The notes: generated from the sequence alone by a model not told the origin. 18,598 nucleotides of DNA from Gemmatimonadaceae bacterium (GCA_014379705.1 JACMLI010000709.1:1-18598), one strand, 5' to 3'; shown: positions 7,249 to 15,732, counted from the first letter of the stretch. Numbers and translations are program-made.

Positions 7249-8241
7249 ATGCGACAGCTTCGTGCCGCGTGCAGGCAGCGCTGCAGGCGAGCAGGCGAGT
7301 GGCGCTCCAGGTGCGCTGAAGTGTTCGTGGTCGCGAACGCCGTGCTGCTTTTCGTCGCCGCACCAAACGTCCGGGCGCAGTTGCCGAGTGTGCGCGCGTG
7401 CCACGCGCTGGCGTCGTTTCCGCCGAGCGGTGGTGTCGTGCTGATCGGCGGCGCGCGCGAGTGTGGTGTTGGCGTGCTGCCGGACACCGCGATGTGGCGA
7501 TGGGATGGACGCGCCTGGTCGGTCGTCGGCCCATTCACCCCTGGCGCGCGCGAGGACGCGCTCGTGACGTTCGATTCACGACGGGGACGCCTGGTGCTCT
7601 ACGGCGGCCGCAACGGACCGCGTGTCTTCACCGACACATGGGAGTGGGACGGACGCACCTGGTCGTCGCATCAGTCGGCGCAGAACCCCGGCCCGCTCGA
7701 GCACGCGGCCATCGCGTTCGATAGCGCGCGCGGCCGCGTCGTCGTCTTCGGCGGTGGCAGCCGCACCGGCACCCGCTCAGCGCGCACCTGGGAATGGGAT
7801 GGTCGTGAGTGGACGGTTCGCGCCGAGGCAGGGCCCCCGGCCCGCGTGGGGCACTCCATGGCGTGGTCACCGGCACACCGGGCCGTGCTCATGTACGGCG
7901 GGTTCGCCGCCAGGCAGTTCGTCGATCTATGGAAGTGGAGCGGTACAGCCTGGGCGCAACTCTCCGATCGGGGACCGGCGGAGACCGAGGGTCCATCACT
8001 CGTCGCGTTCGATCGGGCGCTGCTCCTGATCGGCACGCCGCCCGGAACAACGGGGTCGATGCGAACATGGCGCATCGACGACGCGACGTTCGACCCCGTC
8101 CAGTCCGCGATGGCGCCGTCTCCAACCGTTGGGCCGGCCGTCGCGTACGACGCGGTCCGGCGCCGTGTCGTGTGGTACGGCGGCGGTACGGTCTGGGAGT
8201 TCGATGGTGCACAGTGGGCGCGTGTGGAACTCGCGCGGTGA
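7249..8241 (+). CDS. Secreted kelch-like beta-propeller protein of unknown function
   Basis: The 330 residues begin with a long basic, cysteine-containing n-region. A hydrophobic core (VFVVANAVLLFVAA, about 26-39) and a signal-peptidase site near NVRAQ (about residue 44) follow, so the protein is probably exported. The rest consists of six repeats of 42-50 residues. Each carries a W-x-W/F-D-G-x-x-W type motif: MWRWDGRAW (82-90), TWEWDGRTW (130-138), TWEWDGREW (180-188), LWKWSGTAW (227-235), a degenerate TWRIDDATF (273-281) and VWEFDGAQW (315-323). Preceding strands such as RLVLYGG and RVVVFGG have the kelch G-G pair. I therefore expect a six- or seven-bladed propeller. No catalytic residues are evident, so a binding role is more likely. 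It lies 119 bp before the receptor gene on the same strand. Confidence 0.82.
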   Translation: MRQLRAACRQRCRRAGEWRSRCAEVFVVANAVLLFVAAPNVRAQLPSVRACHALASFPPSGGVVLIGGARECGVGVLPDTAMWRWDGRAWSVVGPFTPGAREDALVTFDSRRGRLVLYGGRNGPRVFTDTWEWDGRTWSSHQSAQNPGPLEHAAIAFDSARGRVVVFGGGSRTGTRSARTWEWDGREWTVRAEAGPPARVGHSMAWSPAHRAVLMYGGFAARQFVDLWKWSGTAWAQLSDRGPAETEGPSLVAFDRALLLIGTPPGTTGSMRTWRIDDATFDPVQSAMAPSPTVGPAVAYDAVRRRVVWYGGGTVWEFDGAQWARVELAR

Positions 8242-8360
8242 TACACGCTCGGATACTTCTGTCGGGAGTAGGCCGCGCCTGCGCGCTTCCACCACAAGAC
8301 AACAGTGCTCACATTGCATCGTGACGGCGATGCGCGCCGTTCGGCACCTGTCCCGGCACC

Positions 8361-10781
8361 GTGGCGTCTCGCTTCCTCCGTTCGCTCTTCCTTTCGATGT
8401 GCATCGCGCCGAGCGCGTTTGCGCAAGCGTCCGCCAACGGCGTCACACTCTCGGGCAGGATCGAGGACGCACAGACCAGGGCTGGGCTGCCGTATCTCTC
8501 CCTGCAACTGCTGCTCGAGAAGGACAGCGCCTTCGTGGCTGGGCGGCTGACCAACGACGAAGGCGCATTCTCCTTTTCGGGGCTCCGCAAAGGCGTGTAC
8601 GTGCTCGTGGTCAAGTCGATTGGCTACCGACCCATCCAACAACGCGTGCTGGTCGGTGAACTGAGCGCGTTCCTCGACCTCGGCGCGCTCCCGATGACAC
8701 GGGAGACCCAAACCCTTGCCGGCGTCGCTGTCACCGCCGAGGCGGATGCCGTGTCGGGCGCGATGGACCGGAAGACCTTCACCGTGTCCGACAACATCAG
8801 CCAGGCGGGAGGGTCGGTGCTGCAGGCGATGACTGCCGTGCCAGGGGTGACGATCGGCCAGGACGGCAAGGTGCTGGTGCGCGGAAGCGACAAGGTGGTC
8901 GTGCTGATCGACGGGAAGCAGACCGCCCTCACCGGTTTCGGCTCGCAGAGTGGCCTGGACAACCTGCCCGCGTCAGCCCTGGAGCGCATCGAAGTCATCA
9001 ACAATCCGTCGGCCAGGTTCGATGCAAATGCCAGCGCCGGCATCATCAACCTGGTCTTCAAGAAGGAGGAGCAGCAGGGTTTCAACGGCAAGGCCGGCCT
9101 GATGGGCGGCGCCGGCGCGCTCTGGGTCCGGAGGGAGAACCTCCCCACCATCCGCCCGCAGTACCGGGGCACACCGAAAATCAATCCGTCCTTGTCGGTC
9201 AATTATCGGAGTGGGGAGACCAACACGTTCGTGCAGGGCGATTGGCTGCATTCGCCGACGCTGAACAAGAACGAGTTCGCGACGCGCACGTACGACGACG
9301 GCAGGGTGATCATCCAGCAGGTGAAGCGCAACCGGCGCACCGACTACGCCACGCTGAACGCGGGCGTGGACCACGGGTTCGATGCGCGCAATAGCCTCAC
9401 CGTCTCCGGGCTGTTCAACCGGGAGAAGATTATCGACTACGGCGACAACCCGTACTTCGACGGCTCGTTGCAGGATCGCTACCGGCTCTGGCAATTCCTC
9501 GAGGACGAGATCAAGTACACCGCCTTCGGGACCGCGGCCTTCGTGCACCGGTACCCGCAGCCGGGCCACACCCTGACGTTCACCGGCAACTACTCCTTCC
9601 ATCGCGAGGACGAGAAGTACTTCTTCACCAACACCCTGCCGGCCTCCGTCGGACAGGACGCATTCAAGCTGTTGTCCGATGAACACGTCGTGGACCTCAA
9701 TGCGGACTACGTCAAGCCGCTCCGGCAAGGCCGCGTCGAGGCCGGCTTCAAGGGCCGGTATCGTTCGATTCCGGTGAACATGCAGTTCTTCCCCGGGCAG
9801 AACTCCCCGATCGACAGCGGGGCGGGGGGCTGGGCCAAGTATCGCGAGACCATCCCTGCCGTCTACGGCAACTACGTTTTCGAGAGCCAACGCCTCGAGC
9901 TCGAGGGCGGACTGCGCCTCGAGGCCGTGCACCTGAACTATGACGTGAATCCCGATCACAACACCTACAAGAGCGATGGCTATCGGTACTTCCAGCCGTT
10001 CCCGAACATGCGCGCGGCGTGGAAATTCGATGACGCCAACAAGCTCTCGCTGTTCTTCAACCGGCGCGTCGACCGCCCGAACGAGGTGGACATCCGCATC
10101 TTCCCCAAGTACGACGAGCCGGAGTTGATCAAGGTGGGCAACCCGGCGCTGCAGCCGCAGTACTCCACGTCCGCGGAGCTGGGCTACAAGACCACTCGCT
10201 CGACGGGGAGTGTGTACGCTGCCGCCTATCACCGGATCGTCGACGGGACCATCACGCGCATTGCCACGCAGGCGCCGGGAAGCGTGCTGCTGTACAACGT
10301 CTTCCAGAACGCCGGGCGCAGCTGGAGCACCGGTGCGGAGGTGGTCTGGCAGCGGGTGGTCTCGTCGCACCTGTCGCTGACCACCAACGCGAATGTGTAT
10401 CGCCGAACGGTGGATGCGTTCTCCGTCGTGAATCAGTATCCGGTGCCGGTGCAGTTCTCGGCGGAGCGTGCGCAGCTGACGTCAGGCAACGTTCGGCTGA
10501 ACGCCACGCTCGCGCTGCCATGGGAGTGGCAGGCGCAGGTGGCGAACACGTACCTCGCTCCGGACCTGTTGCCGCAGGGTCGCACCGGGAGTCGCTACGG
10601 GCTCGATGTCGGCGCGAAAAAGACCGTGCAGCGGGGCAAGGGGGAGATCGTCGTCAACGCCACCGACCTGCTGAACACGATGCAGGTACGGCGAACGATC
10701 CGTGGGACTGATTTCCGTCTCGTGAGCACGGATTACGCAGAAACCCAGGTGGTGCGGGTGGGATACAACTGGAAATTCTAG
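8361..10781 (+). CDS. TonB-dependent receptor-like outer membrane protein with carboxypeptidase-regulatory domain
   Basis: This 806-residue protein probably imports or binds a nutrient at the outer membrane. A signal peptide (1-22, ending SAFAQ) precedes a carboxypeptidase-regulatory-like beta-sandwich (about 27-112, with GLPYLSLQL and the GxFSFSGLRKGVYVL pattern). A short linker then carries the TLAGVAVTAEA element, typical before the plug. The plug domain (about 135-235) contains VLQAMTAVPGV, VLVRGSDKVVVLIDGKQ and the ALERIEVINNPSARFD block. A barrel of about 570 residues ends in YNWKF, with the terminal Phe expected for BAM-assembled barrels. The start is a GTG at 8361 without an obvious Shine-Dalgarno sequence, but it gives a complete signal peptide. 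The substrate is unknown. Its neighbours suggest peptides. Confidence 0.92.
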   Translation: MASRFLRSLFLSMCIAPSAFAQASANGVTLSGRIEDAQTRAGLPYLSLQLLLEKDSAFVAGRLTNDEGAFSFSGLRKGVYVLVVKSIGYRPIQQRVLVGELSAFLDLGALPMTRETQTLAGVAVTAEADAVSGAMDRKTFTVSDNISQAGGSVLQAMTAVPGVTIGQDGKVLVRGSDKVVVLIDGKQTALTGFGSQSGLDNLPASALERIEVINNPSARFDANASAGIINLVFKKEEQQGFNGKAGLMGGAGALWVRRENLPTIRPQYRGTPKINPSLSVNYRSGETNTFVQGDWLHSPTLNKNEFATRTYDDGRVIIQQVKRNRRTDYATLNAGVDHGFDARNSLTVSGLFNREKIIDYGDNPYFDGSLQDRYRLWQFLEDEIKYTAFGTAAFVHRYPQPGHTLTFTGNYSFHREDEKYFFTNTLPASVGQDAFKLLSDEHVVDLNADYVKPLRQGRVEAGFKGRYRSIPVNMQFFPGQNSPIDSGAGGWAKYRETIPAVYGNYVFESQRLELEGGLRLEAVHLNYDVNPDHNTYKSDGYRYFQPFPNMRAAWKFDDANKLSLFFNRRVDRPNEVDIRIFPKYDEPELIKVGNPALQPQYSTSAELGYKTTRSTGSVYAAAYHRIVDGTITRIATQAPGSVLLYNVFQNAGRSWSTGAEVVWQRVVSSHLSLTTNANVYRRTVDAFSVVNQYPVPVQFSAERAQLTSGNVRLNATLALPWEWQAQVANTYLAPDLLPQGRTGSRYGLDVGAKKTVQRGKGEIVVNATDLLNTMQVRRTIRGTDFRLVSTDYAETQVVRVGYNWKF

Positions 10782-10809
10782 GCGACGTTTACGATCGCGC
10801 CTGCATCGC

Positions 10810-10833
10810 GGTGTGGGGATCGTCCCATGCACC
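10810..10833 (+). terminator. Weak hairpin after the receptor gene
   Basis: GGTG...CACC and GGGA...TCCC form a bulged hairpin 28 bp after the receptor stop, with TTT a few bases further on. A longer inverted repeat, GCGCCTGC (10797-10804) with GCAGGCGC (10852-10859), encloses it. It might end the receptor transcript, but stability is modest. Confidence 0.3.
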
Positions 10834-10949
10834 CGTATTTCGATAGGTGCCGCAGGCGCCGCTGAGAGGTGAAGCGTGCGTTCGAGGCTTGCAACCTCGC
10901 GCAGGTGGGCGAACTTGGAGATGACTTTACCGCACTGCCGGAGAAAGAC

Positions 10950-12491
10950 ATGACCAGGTACTTCAGGTGTTCAATGGGGGTATCAACGTTGCTGCTGACG
11001 CTGGTTAGCCAGGTGGCGGCTCAGCAATCCGATCCCCTCCGTGGCCTCGACGCCTACATCGACAAGGCGCGGCAGGACTGGGGCGTGGCTGGTCTTGCCG
11101 TCGCCATTGTGAAGAACGATTCCGTGATCTACGCCCGGGGCTTCGGCGTCCGTGAAGCCGGCAAGCCCGACAAGGTCGACGCACGAACGCGCTTTGCGAT
11201 CGGCTCGAACTCGAAGTCCTTCACCGTCGTGGCCCTCGGCATGCTCCAGGACGAGAAGAAGCTCAGCCTCGACGACCGGATGATGAGGCACCTCCCGGAC
11301 TTCGCCATGTCGGATGCATACATCACTCGCGAGCTCACCATTCGCGACCTGGTCACTCATCGAAGCGGCTTCTTCCGGGGCGATGCCGTCTGGATGGGGA
11401 GCGGCTTCGGTCGCGACGAGGTTCTCCGGCGGACCCTCCAGCAGCCGGCGAGCACCAGTTTCCGGTCAACCTTCGGTTACAACAACATCATGTTCCTTGC
11501 CGCCGGGCAGATCGTGGGCAAGGTGACCAACTCGTCATGGGACTCGTTCGTCAGGGAACGCATCTTCACACCGTTAGGCATGACCGGCAGCAGCACCAGC
11601 ACCCGGGAGCTCTCGGGCGCTGATGTGGCCAGGCCACACGCGATGGTCGACGGGAAGCCGGTCCCGATCTCCTACCGGAACATCGACAACGTGGGGCCCG
11701 CCGGCTCGATCAACTCGAGCGTGATCGACATGGCGCAGTATCTCCGGTTCCATCTCCGCGACGGCCGGTATGGGGGCAGGCAACTCCTCAGCAAGTCGTT
11801 CCAGGACCAGATGGAAACGTCGCAGATGATCGCCAGCGCCGGCCGCGATACACTCCTCCCGATGGTGCACTTCGACACCTACGGGCTGGGGCTCTGGCTG
11901 CGTGACTACTACGGCAAGCTTCTGGTCTCCCATGGCGGCGGGATCGACGGAATGTTGTCGCAGATGGCGTGGTTGCCCGAGGTCGACGTCGGGGTCGTCG
12001 TGCTCACCAATACCGACGGTCAGAACCTCCAGAACGCACTCCCCTTCAAGATCCTGGACCGGTTTATCGGCGCGCCGGAGCGTGATTGGAGTGCGCTCTA
12101 CCTGACCCAGGCAAACCATCAGCGGCAGCGCGCCGATTCGATCCGTGCGGTCCTGACAGCGCAGCGAGTGATGGGGACCAAACCTTCACTGGCCACGGAC
12201 CGGTATGTCGGGACGTACGACAACCCCTTCTACGGGGAACTCCGGGTTGAGGAGAACGGCGGCCGCCTGGTGCTCAAGCGGAGCGCCGAGCAGTGGGCCC
12301 AACTGGAGCACTGGCACCTGGACACGTACGGAGTCACCTGGAACACGTCCCGCACTCCCGGGATCAACACCTTCGCGATCTTCCGGGTCGACCCTGACGC
12401 CAGGGTCGCCGCGCTGGAAATGCGGGGCCCGCCGTTCGCGACGCCCTACGCCGCGGGGGCGGTGTTCACCCGGAAGGCGGAGATGCGTTAG
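10950..12491 (+). CDS. Secreted serine hydrolase, class C beta-lactamase fold, with DUF3471 tail (paralog 1)
   Basis: This is a 513-residue exported hydrolase of the beta-lactamase/transpeptidase-like (MEROPS S12-type) superfamily, which includes DD-peptidases, D-aminopeptidases, esterases and AmpC. A signal peptide (1-24, ending QVAAQ) is followed by the catalytic domain (about 28-390). It carries S-N-S-K (nucleophile S86, K89), the Y-N-N triad (Y177, N179) and the third box H-G-G (H328-G330). A DUF3471 domain follows (about 400-510, starting near DRYVGTYDNPFYGEL). The ATG at 10950 is supported by GGAG 6 bp upstream (10940-10943). The true substrate cannot be read from the sequence. The name beta-lactamase should not be taken as resistance. 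It is paralogous to the gene at 15929-17449. Its TAG stop lies in the GCGTTAGGCGGCC repeat. Confidence 0.92.
   Translation: MTRYFRCSMGVSTLLLTLVSQVAAQQSDPLRGLDAYIDKARQDWGVAGLAVAIVKNDSVIYARGFGVREAGKPDKVDARTRFAIGSNSKSFTVVALGMLQDEKKLSLDDRMMRHLPDFAMSDAYITRELTIRDLVTHRSGFFRGDAVWMGSGFGRDEVLRRTLQQPASTSFRSTFGYNNIMFLAAGQIVGKVTNSSWDSFVRERIFTPLGMTGSSTSTRELSGADVARPHAMVDGKPVPISYRNIDNVGPAGSINSSVIDMAQYLRFHLRDGRYGGRQLLSKSFQDQMETSQMIASAGRDTLLPMVHFDTYGLGLWLRDYYGKLLVSHGGGIDGMLSQMAWLPEVDVGVVVLTNTDGQNLQNALPFKILDRFIGAPERDWSALYLTQANHQRQRADSIRAVLTAQRVMGTKPSLATDRYVGTYDNPFYGELRVEENGGRLVLKRSAEQWAQLEHWHLDTYGVTWNTSRTPGINTFAIFRVDPDARVAALEMRGPPFATPYAAGAVFTRKAEMR
11572..11579 (+). repeat. CGTTAGGC octamer copy 3 (inside serine hydrolase gene)
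   Basis: The octamer encodes part of Thr-Pro-Leu-Gly-Met in the hydrolase at 10950-12491, using a TTA codon for Leu209. Confidence 0.5.
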
Positions 12492-12497
12492 GCGGCC
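12485..12497. repeat. GCGTTAGGCGGCC 13-mer over a stop codon (CGTTAGGC family, copy 4)
   Basis: Identical to 4491-4503, and again containing the stop codon of a plus-strand gene (12489-12491) that converges on a minus-strand gene. The core octamer is 12486-12493. Confidence 0.7.
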
Positions 12498-12509
12498 TTC
12501 AGCGGCGGT

Positions 12510-12527
12510 CGCTAACGCGGGTTAGCG
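12510..12527. terminator. Inverted repeat at second convergent junction, possible bidirectional terminator
   Basis: CGCTAAC (12510-12516) pairs with GTTAGCG (12521-12527) around a GCGG loop. The repeat contains the stop codon of the amidohydrolase gene and lies 18 bp after the serine hydrolase stop. There is no T-run. Confidence 0.35.
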
Positions 12528-14014
12528 GTCGCCGACCGCACCGCACGTCCGGGATGCGCTCCCTCCACCAGCTGACCGTTGCGGATCACGAACGTCCCGT
12601 TCACCAGGACGTGCGGGATGCCCTCCGATGTGACCATGGGATCGCTGAAGGTCGATCGATCACGCACCGTCGCCGCATCGAAAAGCGTCAGGTCGGCAAA
12701 TGCCCCTGGGGCAATACGCCCGCGTCGCGCCATGTCGGGAACGAACGACTCCAGGCGGCGGGCGGGGAGGATGGTCATCTTGGCCAGCGCATCCATCAAC
12801 GACAGTGCCTGACGGTCGCGCACATAGTGCCCAAGGATGCGCGCGTACGTGCCGGCCCCGCGCGGATGGCCCGTGCCGTTCACGTACGGCACGCCATCGC
12901 TGGCGACGATCACCCCGGGATGGGTGATCGCGCGATCGACGTTCTCCTGCTGCATCATGTGGATGACGACCCAGCCCCCCTGCTTGCGATACCGCGCAAA
13001 GCTCGCCGGCGTGAGCCGCTCACCCGTCAGCGCCCAGGCCACGTCGCCGTAGTCGACCCGCAGGTTGTCCTGCCACCCCGGGTTGAACATCGCGGACTCC
13101 AGGCGAGTGGAACCGGCCGTGTAGGGATAGGCCTCCGTCGTGACGTCGAGTCCCGCGGCGCGCGCCGAGTCGAGGAGCGCCAGCGACAGCGGCAGGTCGC
13201 CTAACGATGAGCTGTTGACGTGGACCACGTGCAGCGACGCGCGCACCTTCGCGGCGATCTCGACCACCTCACGAATCGGCGCGACGCCGAAGGCGCGCGT
13301 GTGCACAAACACGGGGACCTGGTGCCGGGCAGCCACCGCGAACAGGCGCTCGATCTCCTCGCGGGTCGCTCCCGGTGAGTAGTTGATGCCGAAGCCGAGC
13401 CCCAATCCTCCCTCGGCGAGTCCCTGCGTGAGGGCCGCCTCGAGTGCAGACAGCTGCAGCTCGGACGCCGATTGATTGGCACCGGCTGGTGCGGCTCCGA
13501 GCGCAACGATCGGCGCAGGGTTCGTCGCTCCGTGGCCAACCTCGACCCCCGCATGGAAGACGCCAAAGCGTGCGGGTCGATGGCCGGCCGAGGCTCCAAA
13601 GTTGAGTGGCGCCTTTCCCTCCATGGATAGGTACCAGGAGGCTACGGGCCAGGCACCGGCCTCCATGTCAAGCGCAGTCGTAACGCCATCGCGCGCCTGG
13701 ATCTGCATGTCACTGGTGGTCTGCCCATGCGCGTGCAGGTCGATGAACCCGGGGGAGACGACCAGCCCGGCGGCGTCCAGAGTGTCGCGGCCCACCAGAG
13801 GTTCAGCGGAGACAATGGCGATGCTGTCGCCAGTGATCCCGATGTGGCGGACAGCGTCGGTGCTACTCGCCGGGTCCATTATCCGGCCTCCGGAGACGAC
13901 AAGGTCGTAGCTCTGTGGCCGCCCACAGCCATGGAGCGCGAGGGCAACCAGGAAGGAGACGGGGGCGGCAAGAAAGGCGGCTCTCACAGGCAACAGTGCA
14001 GCACCACGGCGCAT
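12512..14014 (-). CDS. Amidohydrolase lipoprotein, N-acyl-D-amino-acid deacylase-like
   Basis: This is a 500-residue metal-dependent amidohydrolase, closest in pattern to D-aminoacylases, which release D-amino acids from N-acyl-D-amino acids. A signal sequence with lipobox-like A-L-H-G-C (Cys30) suggests an envelope lipoprotein. This is unusual because characterised D-aminoacylases are mostly soluble. Seen are the small beta-domain (SYDLVVSGGRIMDP), the metal motif GFIDLHAH (H94, H96), H238 in VFVHTR, H265 in VVHVNSS, D373 in VASDGVPY, and family segments AYPYTAGST and GHPRGAGTYARILG. Where D-aminoacylases carry a metal-bridging Cys in a GNCG-like stretch, this protein reads TTALDMEAG, so its specificity may differ. 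The ATG at 14014 has GGAG 7 bp upstream. The gene lies 155 bp downstream of the M28 gene on the same strand, so they may be co-transcribed. Confidence 0.88.
   Translation of the reverse strand: MRRGAALLPVRAAFLAAPVSFLVALALHGCGRPQSYDLVVSGGRIMDPASSTDAVRHIGITGDSIAIVSAEPLVGRDTLDAAGLVVSPGFIDLHAHGQTTSDMQIQARDGVTTALDMEAGAWPVASWYLSMEGKAPLNFGASAGHRPARFGVFHAGVEVGHGATNPAPIVALGAAPAGANQSASELQLSALEAALTQGLAEGGLGLGFGINYSPGATREEIERLFAVAARHQVPVFVHTRAFGVAPIREVVEIAAKVRASLHVVHVNSSSLGDLPLSLALLDSARAAGLDVTTEAYPYTAGSTRLESAMFNPGWQDNLRVDYGDVAWALTGERLTPASFARYRKQGGWVVIHMMQQENVDRAITHPGVIVASDGVPYVNGTGHPRGAGTYARILGHYVRDRQALSLMDALAKMTILPARRLESFVPDMARRGRIAPGAFADLTLFDAATVRDRSTFSDPMVTSEGIPHVLVNGTFVIRNGQLVEGAHPGRAVRSATANPR
13199..13206 (-). 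repeat. CGTTAGGC octamer copy 5 (inside amidohydrolase gene)
   Basis: On the coding (minus) strand the octamer encodes part of Ser-Ser-Leu-Gly-Asp, again with TTA for the leucine (Leu271). Confidence 0.5.
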
Positions 14015-14169
14015 CGAAAGGCTCCGGCTTCTTCAGGTCGCGCCAAATCTACCGCCTGAAGCGGGCCGGGACATCGCATCAATTCAGCCGGCGGGCGAGG
14101 GAAGCTCAGCTGCTCGGCGCCGAGCAATTCGTGGTGGAGATCAAGACCACCGCGGCGATGAGCCATCCG

Positions 14170-15732
14170 CTACCTTGCCCGTGTGCCGAAGAAGGAGTTG
14201 GCCCGCCAGGTCGGCCGACTGGCGCGATTGGCGACACGCATCCCGAGATCGGCATAGAGTGCATTGAAGGTCGCCGCAGCCTCGAGGTCCACCGGCTGCG
14301 TGAGGTCGTCGCTCAGCTTGTGGTAGTGATCGCGCACCCACCGCTGCCACGTCTCCGCTTCGGGAGTGCCGGGGGTGTAGCCGACCTTGAAGGCGAGCGC
14401 CGGAATCCCCTGACGGATGAAGCTGTACTGGTCACTGCGGACGAAGCGGTTCTCCTGCGGCTCGGGATCGGGCATGACCGTCAAGCCGCGGGCCTTCACC
14501 ACGGCGTCGATGTCATCGGCGAGGTCCGATTCGTCGTAGCCGTACGCAAACAGGCCGCGGAGCGGAATCAGTGGCAGGAACATGTCCGTGTTGAGGTTCG
14601 CGACGATCCGATGAGACCGGAGCGTCGGCCGCGCGGCGAAGTACCGTGAGCCAAGCAGGCCCTTCTCTTCTGCGGTGACGGCCACGAAGGCAACGGTGCG
14701 TTTGTTGCCACCACGCGCCGCGATCGTACGCGCTGTCTCGATCAGCGTGGCCACCCCTGACGCATTGTCCATCGCCCCGTTGAACACGCTGTCACCGGTG
14801 GCGTTGGGGGTGGCCGTTCCGACATGATCGGAGTGAGCCGAGAAGACGACGACCTCGTCCCGCAGCGAGGGATCGGTGCCGGGAACCAGGCCGACGACGT
14901 TAGGCGAGGTCAGGGTGCGACGGACGGTGGGCAGCGTGGCACGCAATGCAACCGTGAGCGGCCCCCTGGGCAGCGATTCGCCACGTCGAGCGCGGGCGAC
15001 GACGGTGTCCCAGGTGATGCCGCTGCCGGCAAACAGGCGCATGGCCAGGGCCGGATTCACCGCAGCCCCCATGCGCTGCCCGCGGGTGTCGTCCAGGGTG
15101 GTGTCGGCCAGCGCCATCGTCGCCCCGCCGATTCCGGCCGCGTTGCCCCAACTACCCGGAGCGCCGATGGCGATGATCCCGACCGCGCCCGCCTGCTGCA
15201 TGGCCGTCCACCGCGAGCGCGTGCCGTGGGCCTGCATCGGCGCGCTCAAGCCGGCGGGGGCGCCGTTGAAGTGCAACACGATCTTGCCCCGGAGGTCGAG
15301 GCCGGCGAGATCGTTTGCCCCGGGCAGCGAGAGCCCGTATCCGGCAAAGACGATGGGGGCCTCGACATCATCCGTGGCGAGCCGCGCGGTGGGTCGCAGG
15401 TCACCACCGGCGGCAAGAGGCGTCCACTGGCCGTTCTCCTTCAGGGCGAGGGCGACCCGCGCGACGTCCAGCCTGGTTTCCACGAACGCCACACGCTGGA
15501 ACCACCCGTCGCTCCCACCGGGTTGCAACCCGGCCGCCGTGAACTGCTCCGCGATGTATCGCGACGCGGTTTCATGCCCCGGCGTGCCCGTGTTGCGCCC
15601 CTTCAGCGAGTCGTGTGCGAGCACCTGCACGTGTCGCCACCACGCATCGGCGGGCGACTGCGCCGTGAGCGCGAGCGGCAGGACAAGGGCGGCGACACCG
15701 GCGAAGCAATGGCGGGCACGGTCACGGAACAT
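14170..15732 (-). CDS. Secreted M28 family metallopeptidase with PA-like insert
   Basis: This is a 520-residue exported aminopeptidase or carboxypeptidase of the M28 family, which uses two zinc ions. A signal peptide (1-24, ending LTAQ) is followed by an N-terminal segment with RNTGTPGHETASRYIAEQF, typical of the family. A PA-like insert spans about 115-260, with the APIVFAGYGL and LRGKIVLHF strands. The catalytic core then shows the metal ligands H300 (SAHSDHVG), D322 (GAMDNASG), the Glu pair E355-E356 (TAEEKG), D383 (NLNTDM) and H471 (DHYHKLSDD). All five ligands are present, so it should be active. The ATG at 15732 has GGAG 7 bp upstream. It is divergent from the second serine hydrolase. 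Confidence 0.94.
   Translation of the reverse strand: MFRDRARHCFAGVAALVLPLALTAQSPADAWWRHVQVLAHDSLKGRNTGTPGHETASRYIAEQFTAAGLQPGGSDGWFQRVAFVETRLDVARVALALKENGQWTPLAAGGDLRPTARLATDDVEAPIVFAGYGLSLPGANDLAGLDLRGKIVLHFNGAPAGLSAPMQAHGTRSRWTAMQQAGAVGIIAIGAPGSWGNAAGIGGATMALADTTLDDTRGQRMGAAVNPALAMRLFAGSGITWDTVVARARRGESLPRGPLTVALRATLPTVRRTLTSPNVVGLVPGTDPSLRDEVVVFSAHSDHVGTATPNATGDSVFNGAMDNASGVATLIETARTIAARGGNKRTVAFVAVTAEEKGLLGSRYFAARPTLRSHRIVANLNTDMFLPLIPLRGLFAYGYDESDLADDIDAVVKARGLTVMPDPEPQENRFVRSDQYSFIRQGIPALAFKVGYTPGTPEAETWQRWVRDHYHKLSDDLTQPVDLEAAATFNALYADLGMRVANRASRPTWRANSFFGTRAR
14898..14905 (+). repeat. CGTTAGGC octamer copy 6 (antisense within the M28 gene)
   Basis: The plus strand carries the octamer. 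On the coding strand it reads GCCTAACG, within codons for Ser-Pro-Asn-Val (about residues 276-279). Confidence 0.5.

Noticed and set aside
8973..10370. Long open frame of 465 codons on the minus strand
   Set aside because: It is antisense to the receptor gene, whose protein has full domain structure. In high-GC DNA the opposite strand often stays open by codon bias, and its translation shows no family pattern.
10876..10900. Near-palindrome around GAGGCTTGCAACCTC before the serine hydrolase
   Set aside because: The match is imperfect and single, too far from a recognisable promoter to call an operator.
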